61,515 bases of DNA from CAYFLR01 sp964343805. GTDB lineage: Bacteria; Bdellovibrionota_B; Oligoflexia; CAYFLR01. Below the pieces are notes generated by a model, which made no database searches, was not told the DNA's origin, and was given only the letters and a program-made list of their open reading frames with translations. A program made the position numbers and the translations under genes. This document shows positions 28,033-37,004 of this stretch, piece after piece. Location of the stretch: assembly GCA_964343805.1 (NCBI GenBank), contig CAYFLR010000034.1:1-61515 (forward strand), given 5' to 3'. Within the stretch, counting starts at the first letter, position 1. The number at the start of each line of letters is the position of its first letter.

Positions 28033-28060
28033 CCCCCTCCTTATAGCGAAAAGGAGGGGG
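28033..28060 (-). terminator. Strong intrinsic terminator
   Basis: A 10-bp GC-rich stem (CCCCCTCCTT / AAGGAGGGGG) with an 8-nt loop is followed on the minus strand by six U, CG, then more U. It ends the cyclic-DPG synthetase-like transcript 27 bases after its stop. Confidence 0.92.
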
Positions 28061-28086
28061 TCCGTCAACATACTTCAGACTTCAAA

Positions 28087-29406
28087 TTATTTATTGAAGT
28101 GATCTTTTAAAACATCTGTTAGGTTAGGTGAACCAATTTCTTGGAGTTCGTACTTAACCCTTAAAGTTGGCTTGTCGATTTTGATAACGCGTGTCAGATC
28201 AATTGGTGTACCAATGAGAACGAGGTCACAATCGATACTATTAATTGTCTTCTCAAGATCTTTCACCTGCTCTTCGCCATAGCCCATAGCTGGTAATAAT
28301 TCACCAATGTAGGGATACTTTTCAAATGTTTCTGCCATTTTACCGCTTACAAAAGGTTTGGGATCGACGATCTCAGCAGCACCATATTTTTCAGCAGCTA
28401 CTACAGCAGCGCCATACTGCATTTCACCATGTGTTAAAGTTGGTCCGTCTTCTACAGCAAGCACAACACTGTCAGTGATCTGCTTATAATCATCAACAAA
28501 CAGAGGTGAAGCAGCTTCGATTATTGTTGCTTCAGGGTTAACAGCCATAATGTTTTCACGTAAATTAACCACATTCTCATAATCAGCACTGTCAACTTTA
28601 TTGATTACGAATACGTCAGCACGGCGGAAGTTAACTTCACCTGGGTGATATCTTAACTCATGACCTGGACGATGTGGATCGATTACAACAATCTCTAAAT
28701 CAGAATCATAGAAAGGAGCATCATTGTTACCACCATCCCAAATGATGACATCCGCTTCTTTTTCAGCTTCTCTAAGAATGGCTTCATAATCAACACCAGC
28801 AAAGATGGTGCTGCCCATAAGGATATAGGGTTCATACTCTTCCATTTCTTCGATAGTACATTTGTGCTTTTTAAGGTCTTCCAATGAAGCAAAGCGTTGA
28901 ACAGCTTGAGCTCCAATATCGCCATAAGGCATTGGATGTCTAATAGCCACAACTTTTTTACCCATTTCTTGTAAAACTCTGGTTACTCTACGAGTTGTTT
29001 GAGATTTACCACAACCAGTTCGAGCCGCACAAACAGAGATGAGAGGCTTAGTTGACTTTACTGTAGTCTGCTTATGGCCTAAAAATGTAAAGTTTGCACC
29101 GGCAGAAATTACGGAAGAAGCCACATGCATTACATATTCGTGCGTGATATCACTATAAGCAAAAACCACCTCATCCACTTTATCGTTCTCAATAATATCA
29201 AGTAATTCTTCTTCAGGGCGAATGGGGATACCATCTGGGTATAACTTACCCGCTAAGGAAGGGGGATAAGTTTTATCTTCAATATCAGGGATCTGAGTCG
29301 CAGTAAATGCTACCACCTCATAATCTTCATTTTCTCTGTAATAGACATTAAAATTATGGAAATCACGTCCAGCAGCACCCATTATCACAACACGACGCTT
29401 ACTCAT
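28087..29406 (-). CDS. Cyclic 2,3-diphosphoglycerate synthetase-like P-loop NTPase
   Basis: The start at 29406 (MSKRRVVIMGAAG) follows GAGGAGG by five bases. A Rossmann-like N-terminal domain (MGAAGRDFHNFNVYYR) is joined to a P-loop domain with Walker A AARTGCGKSQTTRR, a Walker B-type WDGGNNDAPF and an N-K-x-D guanine-type motif (VINKVDSA). This matches the family of archaeal cyclic 2,3-bisphosphoglycerate synthetases, which is also found in many bacteria where the role is unproven. At about 439 residues the length fits. Expression is well defined: a strong ribosome binding site and a strong terminator. It lies near pfp, so a glycolytic role is possible but not shown. Confidence 0.8.
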   Translation of the reverse strand: MSKRRVVIMGAAGRDFHNFNVYYRENEDYEVVAFTATQIPDIEDKTYPPSLAGKLYPDGIPIRPEEELLDIIENDKVDEVVFAYSDITHEYVMHVASSVISAGANFTFLGHKQTTVKSTKPLISVCAARTGCGKSQTTRRVTRVLQEMGKKVVAIRHPMPYGDIGAQAVQRFASLEDLKKHKCTIEEMEEYEPYILMGSTIFAGVDYEAILREAEKEADVIIWDGGNNDAPFYDSDLEIVVIDPHRPGHELRYHPGEVNFRRADVFVINKVDSADYENVVNLRENIMAVNPEATIIEAASPLFVDDYKQITDSVVLAVEDGPTLTHGEMQYGAAVVAAEKYGAAEIVDPKPFVSGKMAETFEKYPYIGELLPAMGYGEEQVKDLEKTINSIDCDLVLIGTPIDLTRVIKIDKPTLRVKYELQEIGSPNLTDVLKDHFNK

Positions 29407-29556
29407 TAAATCCTCCTCTCTCATAGTAACGAACTATTTCATTTTGATTTGGTTTGAAACCGAGCACTCATACTCACAAATCAAAAGAGGATTTTCAAGC
29501 TCAAAATAGGTAGAAAAAGGAAATATAAGATTTAAGAAAGGAAAGAATCAACGAAA

Positions 29557-29581
29557 AACGCACAACCATAAGCTGTGCGTT
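29557..29581 (-). terminator. Intrinsic terminator downstream of LRR genes
   Basis: On the minus strand AACGCACA and TGTGCGTT pair around a 9-nt loop and run into TTTTTCGTT. It would end the LRR transcript about 180 nt after the stop codon. The intervening 29590-29760 contains a 7-bp inverted repeat (GTTAGCC near 29597, GGCTAAC near 29640) but no gene. Confidence 0.75.
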
Positions 29582-29760
29582 CACATATATGACTGTGTTA
29601 GCCTAATTGCAGTATACCTAGAAATAGGAACTAAGGACTGGCTAACAAAAACATGCTTCCGCAAGGCGACAAAACAATTGTGATGAGACAGTACATTACA
29701 GGTACGGTGAAGAAGCAATTTTTGCAGACAACACAGCGGAAGTTTGTTTCTGGACACCAG

Positions 29761-31194
29761 TTAATTACAGTATACTGTAAACCAAGAGGGTAAATTAGCT
29801 TCGGAACAGATAGGCTGCTCTAAGTAACTCACCTCACCCAACATTACATTTACTAAGGTTCCAATCTGGAAAAGAGTCCTTGGCTCTAGATTAACTTCTT
29901 CTGCTTCAATGACCTTTAACAGAGGAAAGCCGGCCCCTAGCAAGGCAGTAAAGTGATCAGCAGGTATATTAGTTCTACTAATATCAATATCTTCAAGCAT
30001 TTGTAATTGACTGATAAAGCTAGCATCACTGATAAGAGTACTCTCCAGATCTAAAAACTTTATATTAACCAGGTGAGCAATAGGGCTTCCGTCAGTTACG
30101 TTATTGTATCCAATATTTAATGTCTGGAGGGATATTAAACCAGCTAACATACTAATATCTGTAAACATATTTTTCTTTACAACAAGATTTATTAGGGAGT
30201 TAAAATTGGCTATAGGAGTTAAATCCGCAATGGCATTGTAGCTAAGATCAAGATCAGTCACTCTAGAGAAGTCATTATTGCCTAATAAAGAGATATCTGT
30301 AATGCGGTTGTCCATTAAATAAAGTTCTTCCATCAGAGGTTTATTAGCAAGTCCTTGAAGACTAGTAATTCCATTTACAGAAGCATTTAACTTTCTCAAC
30401 CTGTTTAATGATGTAAGAGGAGTCAGATCTGTAATAAAATTCTCACTCATTTTTAAATCATCCATCTTTTTCAAAGAAGCGAGAGCTTCAATAGACTCAA
30501 CTCGATTTCTTCGAATAGAGAGATCTGTCAAATTAATCAGAGTGGATAGGGGGGAAATGTCAACAATATCATTAAATTTAAGATCAAGTTCTACCAAATT
30601 CACTAAGGTAGATAGTGCAGATATATCAACTAAACCATTCTCATCAACATCAAGATAAGTCAGATTGACTAAGCCAGAAAGGGGAGAAAGGTCTTGTATT
30701 TCATTTTGATCAAGGTCTAGATGGATAAGATTGGTTAAACTAGCAAGAGGAGAAATGTCACGGATAGAGTTTCCATCTAGGTTCAATGTTTTTAAATTCA
30801 CTAAAGTAGAAAGTGGAGTAAGATCACTGATATGATTATCATCGATGTCCAAATCCACTAACCAAGTCATTTGACTTAAAGGACCAATATCTTCGAGTCT
30901 ATTACTTTCAAGACTGAGCTTGGAAAGGTTTTTTAATAGAGTGAGAGGCCATAAATTAGTTATACGACGCTCATCTAAATCAATTTCAGTTAAACGGTTA
31001 AGTTTACGCACAGCATCAGGACAGCCTCGATAGCTGATTGTCCTGAGCATTGCGTCCATTGTATTGTAGGCTGATCTATCTAATCTTCTTGATTTGTATT
31101 GTTCGCACCACTCTAGAAGGGTTGATGGCTGCTCTGCCCCTTGAATATTGGAAAAAAGTAACCATAAACTTATTATATATATAAAATTTTTCAT
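29761..31194 (-). CDS. Secreted leucine-rich-repeat protein
   Basis: The start at 31194 follows GGAGGAG. A signal peptide (MKNFIYIISLWLLFSNIQG) and a cap with two cysteines (LLEWCEQYK and YRGCPDAVRK) precede about 14-16 units of 22 residues with the pattern L-x-x-L-x-L-x-x-N-x-I-x-D-I-S-P-L. A C-terminal stretch ends in C-S-E-A-N and YC. It lies 37 bp downstream of a shorter paralogue on the same strand and probably shares its transcript. The cap is shared with the proteins at 10439 and 31235. Confidence 0.85.
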   Translation of the reverse strand: MKNFIYIISLWLLFSNIQGAEQPSTLLEWCEQYKSRRLDRSAYNTMDAMLRTISYRGCPDAVRKLNRLTEIDLDERRITNLWPLTLLKNLSKLSLESNRLEDIGPLSQMTWLVDLDIDDNHISDLTPLSTLVNLKTLNLDGNSIRDISPLASLTNLIHLDLDQNEIQDLSPLSGLVNLTYLDVDENGLVDISALSTLVNLVELDLKFNDIVDISPLSTLINLTDLSIRRNRVESIEALASLKKMDDLKMSENFITDLTPLTSLNRLRKLNASVNGITSLQGLANKPLMEELYLMDNRITDISLLGNNDFSRVTDLDLSYNAIADLTPIANFNSLINLVVKKNMFTDISMLAGLISLQTLNIGYNNVTDGSPIAHLVNIKFLDLESTLISDASFISQLQMLEDIDISRTNIPADHFTALLGAGFPLLKVIEAEEVNLEPRTLFQIGTLVNVMLGEVSYLEQPICSEANLPSWFTVYCN

Positions 31195-31234
31195 CACAAC
31201 TCCTCCTAAAGTAAGTGCTCAAATTATTAAATTA

Positions 31235-32119
31235 TTATCGAGTAAAACGACGATCTTCTGGTCTTTGAGGTGTGCTTTCGCAGAACTCACGACGCCATTT
31301 CTTCTGAAGCATGTACTGATCATCAGTCATTTCATCTAAACCATCACATACATACTCACGACAGAGTTCACGCTGCCATAATGGGCTAGACTTAATGATG
31401 TTGTTACACATATCTTCTTTAGAAAGAACAACCTCAATATTTGGGTTTAACTCGTTTAAAGGAGTGCTGTCGGTAATATCGTTAGCTGATAAGATAAGTT
31501 TCTGTAAATTAGGAAGATTTTTTACAGCATTTACTAAAGAACGAACACTGTGAATACCACAGTAAGATAGGTTCAATTCAACTAAGCTAGTCATGCTAGC
31601 TAAAGGTGACCAATCATCAACTTTGTTCTCAGAAAGGTCTAAGTAACGAAGCTTGGTTAATCCTGTTAATGGGCTAATATCATTAACATAGTTTTCATCT
31701 AAACGGATAGACTCTAACTGAGTTAATCTACCAATTCCACTCAGGTCACGAATTCCATTGTTATCAATGATAAGTTCACGAAGACGTGGAAACTCAGCTA
31801 AAGAAGCTAACGGACGGAGATCCTTGATACGGCTTTCAGTTAAGCTAAGTGAGTATTTATCACGAAGACGATCACGAGCATCATAACAGTTACCGGAAGC
31901 AGAGCTGTAGTAACCCGCGTTACGACGAAAATAAACTCTAGATAGCATTTGATACATGGTATGACGTGCACCGTAGTCTAAATCACCATCTTGATAAGCT
32001 TGACACCAGCTAATAAATGATCTACCACGACTGGTTCTTACTTCTTCGTTTGCATCTTGGAAATCAGCGTAGATAGTAGCTGAAGAGAGCAAACAGAATA
32101 ATACAACTAACTTTTTCAT
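31235..32119 (-). CDS. Secreted short leucine-rich-repeat protein
   Basis: A signal peptide (MKKLVVLFCLLSSATIYA) is followed by the same cap as its neighbours (FISWCQAYQ and GNCYDARDRL), only about seven LRR units, and a distinctive basic C-terminal tail with four or five Cys (LCREYVCDG, REFCESTP). AAAGGAG precedes the ATG. The upstream region to 32295 is very AT-rich and probably holds divergent promoters for this operon and for the gene at 32296. Confidence 0.85.
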   Translation of the reverse strand: MKKLVVLFCLLSSATIYADFQDANEEVRTSRGRSFISWCQAYQDGDLDYGARHTMYQMLSRVYFRRNAGYYSSASGNCYDARDRLRDKYSLSLTESRIKDLRPLASLAEFPRLRELIIDNNGIRDLSGIGRLTQLESIRLDENYVNDISPLTGLTKLRYLDLSENKVDDWSPLASMTSLVELNLSYCGIHSVRSLVNAVKNLPNLQKLILSANDITDSTPLNELNPNIEVVLSKEDMCNNIIKSSPLWQRELCREYVCDGLDEMTDDQYMLQKKWRREFCESTPQRPEDRRFTR

Positions 32120-32295
32120 TAAATTCTCCTTTTGTAAATCAGATCCAACAATAACCGCATATCTTTTTACATTTTCTTCAACTTTTGTCTAGCTTTTTTT
32201 TTGGATTTACTATATATTTTTTTAGTATTTTTAATAATTATTATATTTTATTAATTATTTTAAATACTTAACAAATTTTCGAAGGAGATGGGCAG

Positions 32296-33390
32296 ATGAA
32301 CCTTAAAACACAATTTCGTTTTTTAGTCTACTTTTTTTTACTTTTAGGTTTTGGAACCGCTTGGGCCAACTTTCCTAGCCCAATGGACATTAACCAACTC
32401 ACCTATAAAGATTTAGGGCAGCAGCGAATCATCCAAGAACTCTTTCACTTAGAACAAGAGCTCGCAATTATTAAAGAGGATACACTTCCTCATCAGGTGA
32501 AAGCCTTAAGAAAAAACATAGGCAAACTTCGTGGTCTACTTGACCTATTTGCCTATTCCTTTGGTTTAGTAAGAGTTCCTGGAGAAGTAGAGGGCACCAC
32601 CGTTCGTAAGGATCTATGGAAAAAATTCAGAAAGGATTTAGATAAAGGCTATGCGCGCTTAGGTGATTTTAAAGATCTTTATGACTTACAAAGTATCTCT
32701 AGTCCAGAAAATGCCGTTTATGACCCCACTGTCTTGTCAGAAAAAAGGGATCGTATGATCCTTTGGAAAGAGCGATTCCTAACACCAGAGAGACTTGCAC
32801 GCCATAAACTGGCTATTAGTAAAATGAAGAATCGTCTATATAAAAGTAGAACTAAACTGACCAAATTCTATTGGGGACCTTATATCAACAACCAAAAGAA
32901 TGAGGCTGGTGAAATAATATCTACCGAGATCACCATCCTTCCCAGTCGCCGCCTCAATGGATTTAAAAACATAGCTAAGCTCCTAAAAGCTACATTAAAC
33001 TTGGCAATGGGAGAATTTGATGAAGTGGTCGTGATTGAATCTCTATTAGACCATGATAGCGCTGAGGCATTCCATGACTTTCGAAAGAGAATTAGAATGG
33101 TAGTAAAACACAACATCCCTCTATTTCCTGAGGTGATTCAAAATCGTACTTTTGAAACCACCAACAGCTACCTCCAACTGCTGACTGTGGTTGACAATTT
33201 AGGAAGCCTTAATGACCGTATTATCTCTCTTGAATACAACAAGAAAATGGGAAATTTGGAAGAGGTTACGGTGTTAGAAAAAGAAATTGAATTGGAATGG
33301 AAAGGTCTCAAAGGTTGGCTAATCAGCAATAACATTAAAAATGAAATTGCTATTCTAATGACCGCTTTTGAACTCCCCCTAGCCCAATAA
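32296..33390 (+). CDS. Secreted helical protein with CHAD-like segments
   Basis: The signal peptide (to about WANF) starts a 364-residue, mostly helical and highly charged protein. Two segments, PHQVKALRKNIGKLRGLLDL (near 67) and EAFHDFRKRIRMVVKH (near 258), resemble the conserved H-x-x-R-x-x-x-R-x-x-R/K helix of CHAD domains, which bind polyphosphate. The order and spacing fit a two-lobed CHAD fold, but the match is weak by eye and the export signal is unusual for CHAD. AAGGAG lies eight bases before the ATG. It is divergent from the LRR genes. Confidence 0.5.
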   Translation: MNLKTQFRFLVYFFLLLGFGTAWANFPSPMDINQLTYKDLGQQRIIQELFHLEQELAIIKEDTLPHQVKALRKNIGKLRGLLDLFAYSFGLVRVPGEVEGTTVRKDLWKKFRKDLDKGYARLGDFKDLYDLQSISSPENAVYDPTVLSEKRDRMILWKERFLTPERLARHKLAISKMKNRLYKSRTKLTKFYWGPYINNQKNEAGEIISTEITILPSRRLNGFKNIAKLLKATLNLAMGEFDEVVVIESLLDHDSAEAFHDFRKRIRMVVKHNIPLFPEVIQNRTFETTNSYLQLLTVVDNLGSLNDRIISLEYNKKMGNLEEVTVLEKEIELEWKGLKGWLISNNIKNEIAILMTAFELPLAQ

Positions 33391-33468
33391 AAAACTTCGC
33401 CCCTTCTCTTAGATCCAGTTTATGCTATAGTATGGTCTTAGTTAAACAAAACCTAGGAGGAGGGAGAT

Positions 33469-34212
33469 TTGCTAAATAAAGTACTCGATATAGCCCAAGA
33501 AGCGGCAAATATTATCCTCCATTATTATGACCGAAACTTGCAGGCAGAAGAAAAGACAGACGGTTCTCCTGTCACCAAAGCCGATACAGAATCGAGTATC
33601 TATATCGAATCAGAATTAAAAAAACTCTCTGGTTTTCCAGTACAAAGCGAGGAAAACCTAACACCTTATGCCGAAAGAAAAAGTTGGAATCAATACTGGT
33701 TGGTGGATCCCTTAGACGGCACTAAGAATTTTCTGCGCCACAATGGACAATTCACGATCAATATTGCATTAATGGAGCAAGGACGCCCTACTTTGGGGGT
33801 GGTGATATGTCCCACCATGAAATTAAATTACTATGCCAACCAAGGAGAGGGAGCCTTTCTAAATGGAAAAAAAATCAGTCATACTCAAAACCGACCTGAT
33901 CTCATTGGAGCCCAAAGCATGTATCATGCGAATCAAGCTACCACTGATTTTTTTCTAAAGAATAAAATCCAAAATATTGTTAAATATGGCTCTGCGATAA
34001 AAATGTGTAAGATCGCCGAAGGAGAAATTGACATCTACCCTAGGCTTAATGGAACCAGTGAATGGGATACTGCCGCTGCTGAAATAATCCTTTTTGAATC
34101 TGGTTGCGAACTGGTGAGATTAGTAGATAAAAAATTATTAGATTATAACAAACAAGAGATGCTCAATCCCTACTTTGTAGCTGCCAAAAAAGGAATCAAT
34201 TGGCTGCAATAA
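33469..34212 (+). CDS. cysQ: 3'(2'),5'-bisphosphate nucleotidase (CysQ type)
   Basis: Removes phosphate from 3'-phosphoadenosine 5'-phosphate produced by sulfate assimilation, and may act on inositol phosphates. The Mg-binding motifs are present: SEEN near 65, DPLDGTKNF near 83, and TSEWDTAAAE near 195. The sequence IAEGEIDIYPR is typical of the CysQ branch. The start is TTG with a strong AGGAGGAGGG eight bases upstream. The next gene begins 11 bp after the stop, so the two are an operon. Confidence 0.88.
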   Translation: MLNKVLDIAQEAANIILHYYDRNLQAEEKTDGSPVTKADTESSIYIESELKKLSGFPVQSEENLTPYAERKSWNQYWLVDPLDGTKNFLRHNGQFTINIALMEQGRPTLGVVICPTMKLNYYANQGEGAFLNGKKISHTQNRPDLIGAQSMYHANQATTDFFLKNKIQNIVKYGSAIKMCKIAEGEIDIYPRLNGTSEWDTAAAEIILFESGCELVRLVDKKLLDYNKQEMLNPYFVAAKKGINWLQ

Positions 34213-34223
34213 AAGGTCCTTTT

Positions 34224-35150
34224 ATGAAAAATAAAAAGATTGTCATATTAGGTGGTGGTTTTATAGGTCAGAATTTAGCTCTCACCTTTGCTGAAAAAAA
34301 CTATGAAGTGACTCTTTTTTGTAGGAATATACCAGATAACCGGCAAATTGAAAAATCCAGCCAAATTAAAGTTCAAATTGGCGACTTTTTTAATAAATAC
34401 GATCTAAAAAAAGCCCTGGATAAGAAGTCTATTGTTTTCCATTGTATTAGTACCACCAACCCACGCACCAGCTTATGCGATAAAGTTTATGACATTAAGT
34501 CTAATATACTTGGAAGTGCTGAATTACTCGAGTTAATGGTTAAATCCAATGTCAAACATATGGTTTTTTGCTCTACGGGTGGTGCTATGTATGGCAACCA
34601 AGTAAATGCTGATGAAAAATCCTTTCCAGAACCTTGCTCCCCCTATGCCATTGGCAAGCTCAGTATTGAGCACTACAATCAACTTTACCAGCGAGTCCAT
34701 GGAATAAACTACTTAAACCTCAGAGTGGCCAATCCTTATGGACCTTATCAAAATGCGGCCAAGTCTTTGGGGGTTATTACGGCTTTTTTAGTGAACGGCA
34801 TTAAAGGAAAGCCTGTAAAGTTATTAGGAAATATGAAGGCAGAGAGAGACTATCTCTATATCCAGGACCTAACCGATATTATATACCGGCTTATTGATAA
34901 TAATATATGGAATCACACGATTAATATTGGGACAGGGCAATCGTCCAGCCTTGAATCCATTTTATCCATGGTGAGTAAAGTGATAGGCAAGCCTTTGGAA
35001 ATGGATAAGAGAGATTCAATTGATGGTGAAATAAGTTCAAGCTCTTTAAATATTTCATTACTACAAAAACTCATAGGTCCGATTCAATTTACCTCCCTAG
35101 AAAAAGGCATTGAAAAATATTATCAGTTTTTAACTAAATCTGGGGTCTGA
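34224..35150 (+). CDS. NAD-dependent sugar-nucleotide epimerase/dehydratase
   Basis: An extended SDR: GGGFIGQNLA at the N-terminus binds NAD, and S-T-G-G with Y-A-I-G-K near 150 gives the catalytic Tyr and Lys. It resembles UDP-glucose 4-epimerase-type enzymes used in surface polysaccharide synthesis; the exact substrate is unknown. The start at 34224 (MKNKKIVIL) lies 11 bp after cysQ, with AAAGG upstream. The last residues (KSGV) and stop are encoded by the first unit of the TCTGGGG repeat that begins at 35142. Confidence 0.82.
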   Translation: MKNKKIVILGGGFIGQNLALTFAEKNYEVTLFCRNIPDNRQIEKSSQIKVQIGDFFNKYDLKKALDKKSIVFHCISTTNPRTSLCDKVYDIKSNILGSAELLELMVKSNVKHMVFCSTGGAMYGNQVNADEKSFPEPCSPYAIGKLSIEHYNQLYQRVHGINYLNLRVANPYGPYQNAAKSLGVITAFLVNGIKGKPVKLLGNMKAERDYLYIQDLTDIIYRLIDNNIWNHTINIGTGQSSSLESILSMVSKVIGKPLEMDKRDSIDGEISSSSLNISLLQKLIGPIQFTSLEKGIEKYYQFLTKSGV

Positions 35151-35210
35151 GGTCTGGGGTCTGAGGTCTGGAGTCTGAGGTCTGGGGTCTGAGGTCTGAG
35201 TTCAGACTGC
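35142..35210. repeat. Tandem 7-bp repeat (TCTGRGG)
   Basis: About nine imperfect copies of TCTGGGG, TCTGAGG or TCTGGAG run from the 3' end of the epimerase gene. The array overlaps its last codons and stop. Confidence 0.85.
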
Positions 35211-35211
35211 T

Positions 35212-35244
35212 GACTTTCCGACTTTCCGACTTTCCGACTTTCCG
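35212..35244. repeat. Tandem 8-bp repeat (GACTTTCC)
   Basis: Four perfect copies of GACTTTCC follow directly on the previous array, with no spacer of note. Confidence 0.85.
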
Positions 35245-35263
35245 GGTACCTAGGTAACAAAAT

Positions 35264-36756
35264 TTATGGCGTTTCACAATCGGTAAGAATATACATTATC
35301 TCCATTCTACGATTGGGTTTGCACTTCTTTTTTATCTCTTTTTGTTTAGCGGTAGTGAGTTTATTAAATTTAGAGATTTGAGAGCTTTCACTGGAAATGG
35401 ATTTAAAATCAGCGGGAATACAATCTCTCATGGTATTATCTTCGCCTTTTCCTTCAAAGGTTACAGAACTAATATCTTTTCCACTGTTAGCTAAAGCAGC
35501 CTTTAATCCAGTTGCGTACTCAGAGCAAAATTACCAGTTGCAGAAGAAGCTGTGCCATTTTGACCGATCCAATCAGTGTATCCTAAAACTTGGAAAGCCG
35601 TACCCACACCATATTTACCAATGGTTGTGGCCATCTTGCTTAATAAGGAAGAGGCTCCAACTAGAATACTTTTATCCGTTTCAAATAGCTTTTCTTCTGC
35701 CAATATTATTCGGAGACCATTAGATGAGGGCTTTACCTCAAGACCCTGGCCTTCTAGTTCACTTTCCAGAGTTTCCTTACAAGTTAGCTCAGAAGTCATA
35801 CTGGTAGGCAATTTATCTTTTGTAGAATCGAACTCCATAACAACTCTAAATCCAACTGAATCCTCCTGATTGCTATCACAAAGAGTTGTTCTTGAAAAGG
35901 AAGAGGCCTCCCCTTTTTTACTCATCCAACCCCCTCCACGAAGAACTTTACATGAACTACTAGGATCTGTTCCTTTAGGATCCACATTGAGGGGTTTATC
36001 AGGGTATTCACCATACCAATCACCTACCACCTCCTGCGCATTACCTAACATATCATATAGACCCCAAGCATTGGGTTTAAAGCTCTTAACTATTGCCAGC
36101 TTCTCAAATCCATCTTTATAAGGAAAAGGTTCCTCACCTTCTTCTTTTTCAATTTCACTGTTCCAAAGTTCATCGATTCCATTAAAATTAGCGTATCCCT
36201 TTCCACCTTCAGGACTATTGCCCCAAAAGAACAATGAATCTGTTCCGGCCCTAGAAGCCCTCTCCCATTCTGCCTCTGTAGGCAGGCGATAAGTCCTTCC
36301 CTCTTCCTTACTGAGTTTTTCAAGAAATTGCTCTATTTCAGAATATTTCACATTAACCACAGGTAAACTTGAACCTTTTTGGAAACTTTTGGTAGTAGAC
36401 ATAAGCTTTTTCCATTGAGCTTGAGTCACCTCAGTTTGACCAATAAAGTAGGGTTTGGTAATTTCAACCTTGTGTGCTTTAGCAAAGGTAACTTCATCAT
36501 GCCCCATCTGAAATTGCCCGCCGGCAACATAGACTAGGTCCATACCTAAACCATTAGTAATTATATTACCTGAACTCCATCCTGATCCAGCACCCATACC
36601 ACCTGATGTTTTAGTGGTTGCACCATCCTCTACGTCTTCTTCCTTTTCCGTAAAAGGCCCACACCCCCCCAGAAAAACCACTAATATGAGGCTCATAGCC
36701 AGAAGCCATAAGTATTTTAGGGTAGAAAAACCTTGATTCAAGGTATTTGTTCTCAT
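35264..36756 (-). CDS. Lipoprotein with formylglycine-generating-enzyme-like and OmpA-like domains (one-base frameshift)
   Basis: The start at 36756 (MRTNTLNQG) follows GGGGAG. The signal peptide has lipobox LGGC. The FGE/SUMF1-type fold is clear: GLGMDLVYVAGGQFQMG, FIGQTEVTQAQWKKL, YRLPTEAEWERASRAG, WGLYDMLGNAQEVVGDW and VLRGGGW. Catalytic Cys pairs of true FGE are not evident. After it comes an OmpA-type domain (LGYTDW, then LKAALANSG, CKPNRRMEIMYI). The frame breaks near 35522: the first frame stops at 35503, while the next frame carries on with the OmpA domain to TAA at 35264-35266. One missing base explains this. The OmpA part would bind peptidoglycan. A G7 run sits at the lipobox (36664-36670 as C7). 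Confidence 0.82.
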
Positions 36757-37004
36757 TACCATACTCCCCATGCTATTTAGAGTTATTCAGTCCTCCTACT
36801 TTTCGGATTAAATAAATATAACTTTAATATATATTAACACAAATATTTTTTCATTTTTATTTCAATATGTTAAACCTACTCCCAAACAGATGATACCCAC
36901 ACATAAATTATGAAGTTAATGTTTTTGAAAAAAAACCGATGAGTATTCTAGACCATTATAATATTTCGGCTTGGAGTCGATACATAGTGAAAGGAAATGA
37001 GGTT

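Noticed and set aside
27997..28071. Upstream extension of the small secreted protein
   Set aside because: It runs through the terminator of the preceding gene; GTG at 27996 has its own ribosome binding site and begins the signal peptide.
29590..29660. tRNA-like fold from the 7-bp GTTAGCC/GGCTAAC stem
   Set aside because: No T-loop GTTCRA motif, no anticodon arm of correct size and no CCA-compatible end.
35142..35244. CRISPR array
   Set aside because: Units are 7-8 bp, contiguous and without spacers; no cas genes nearby.
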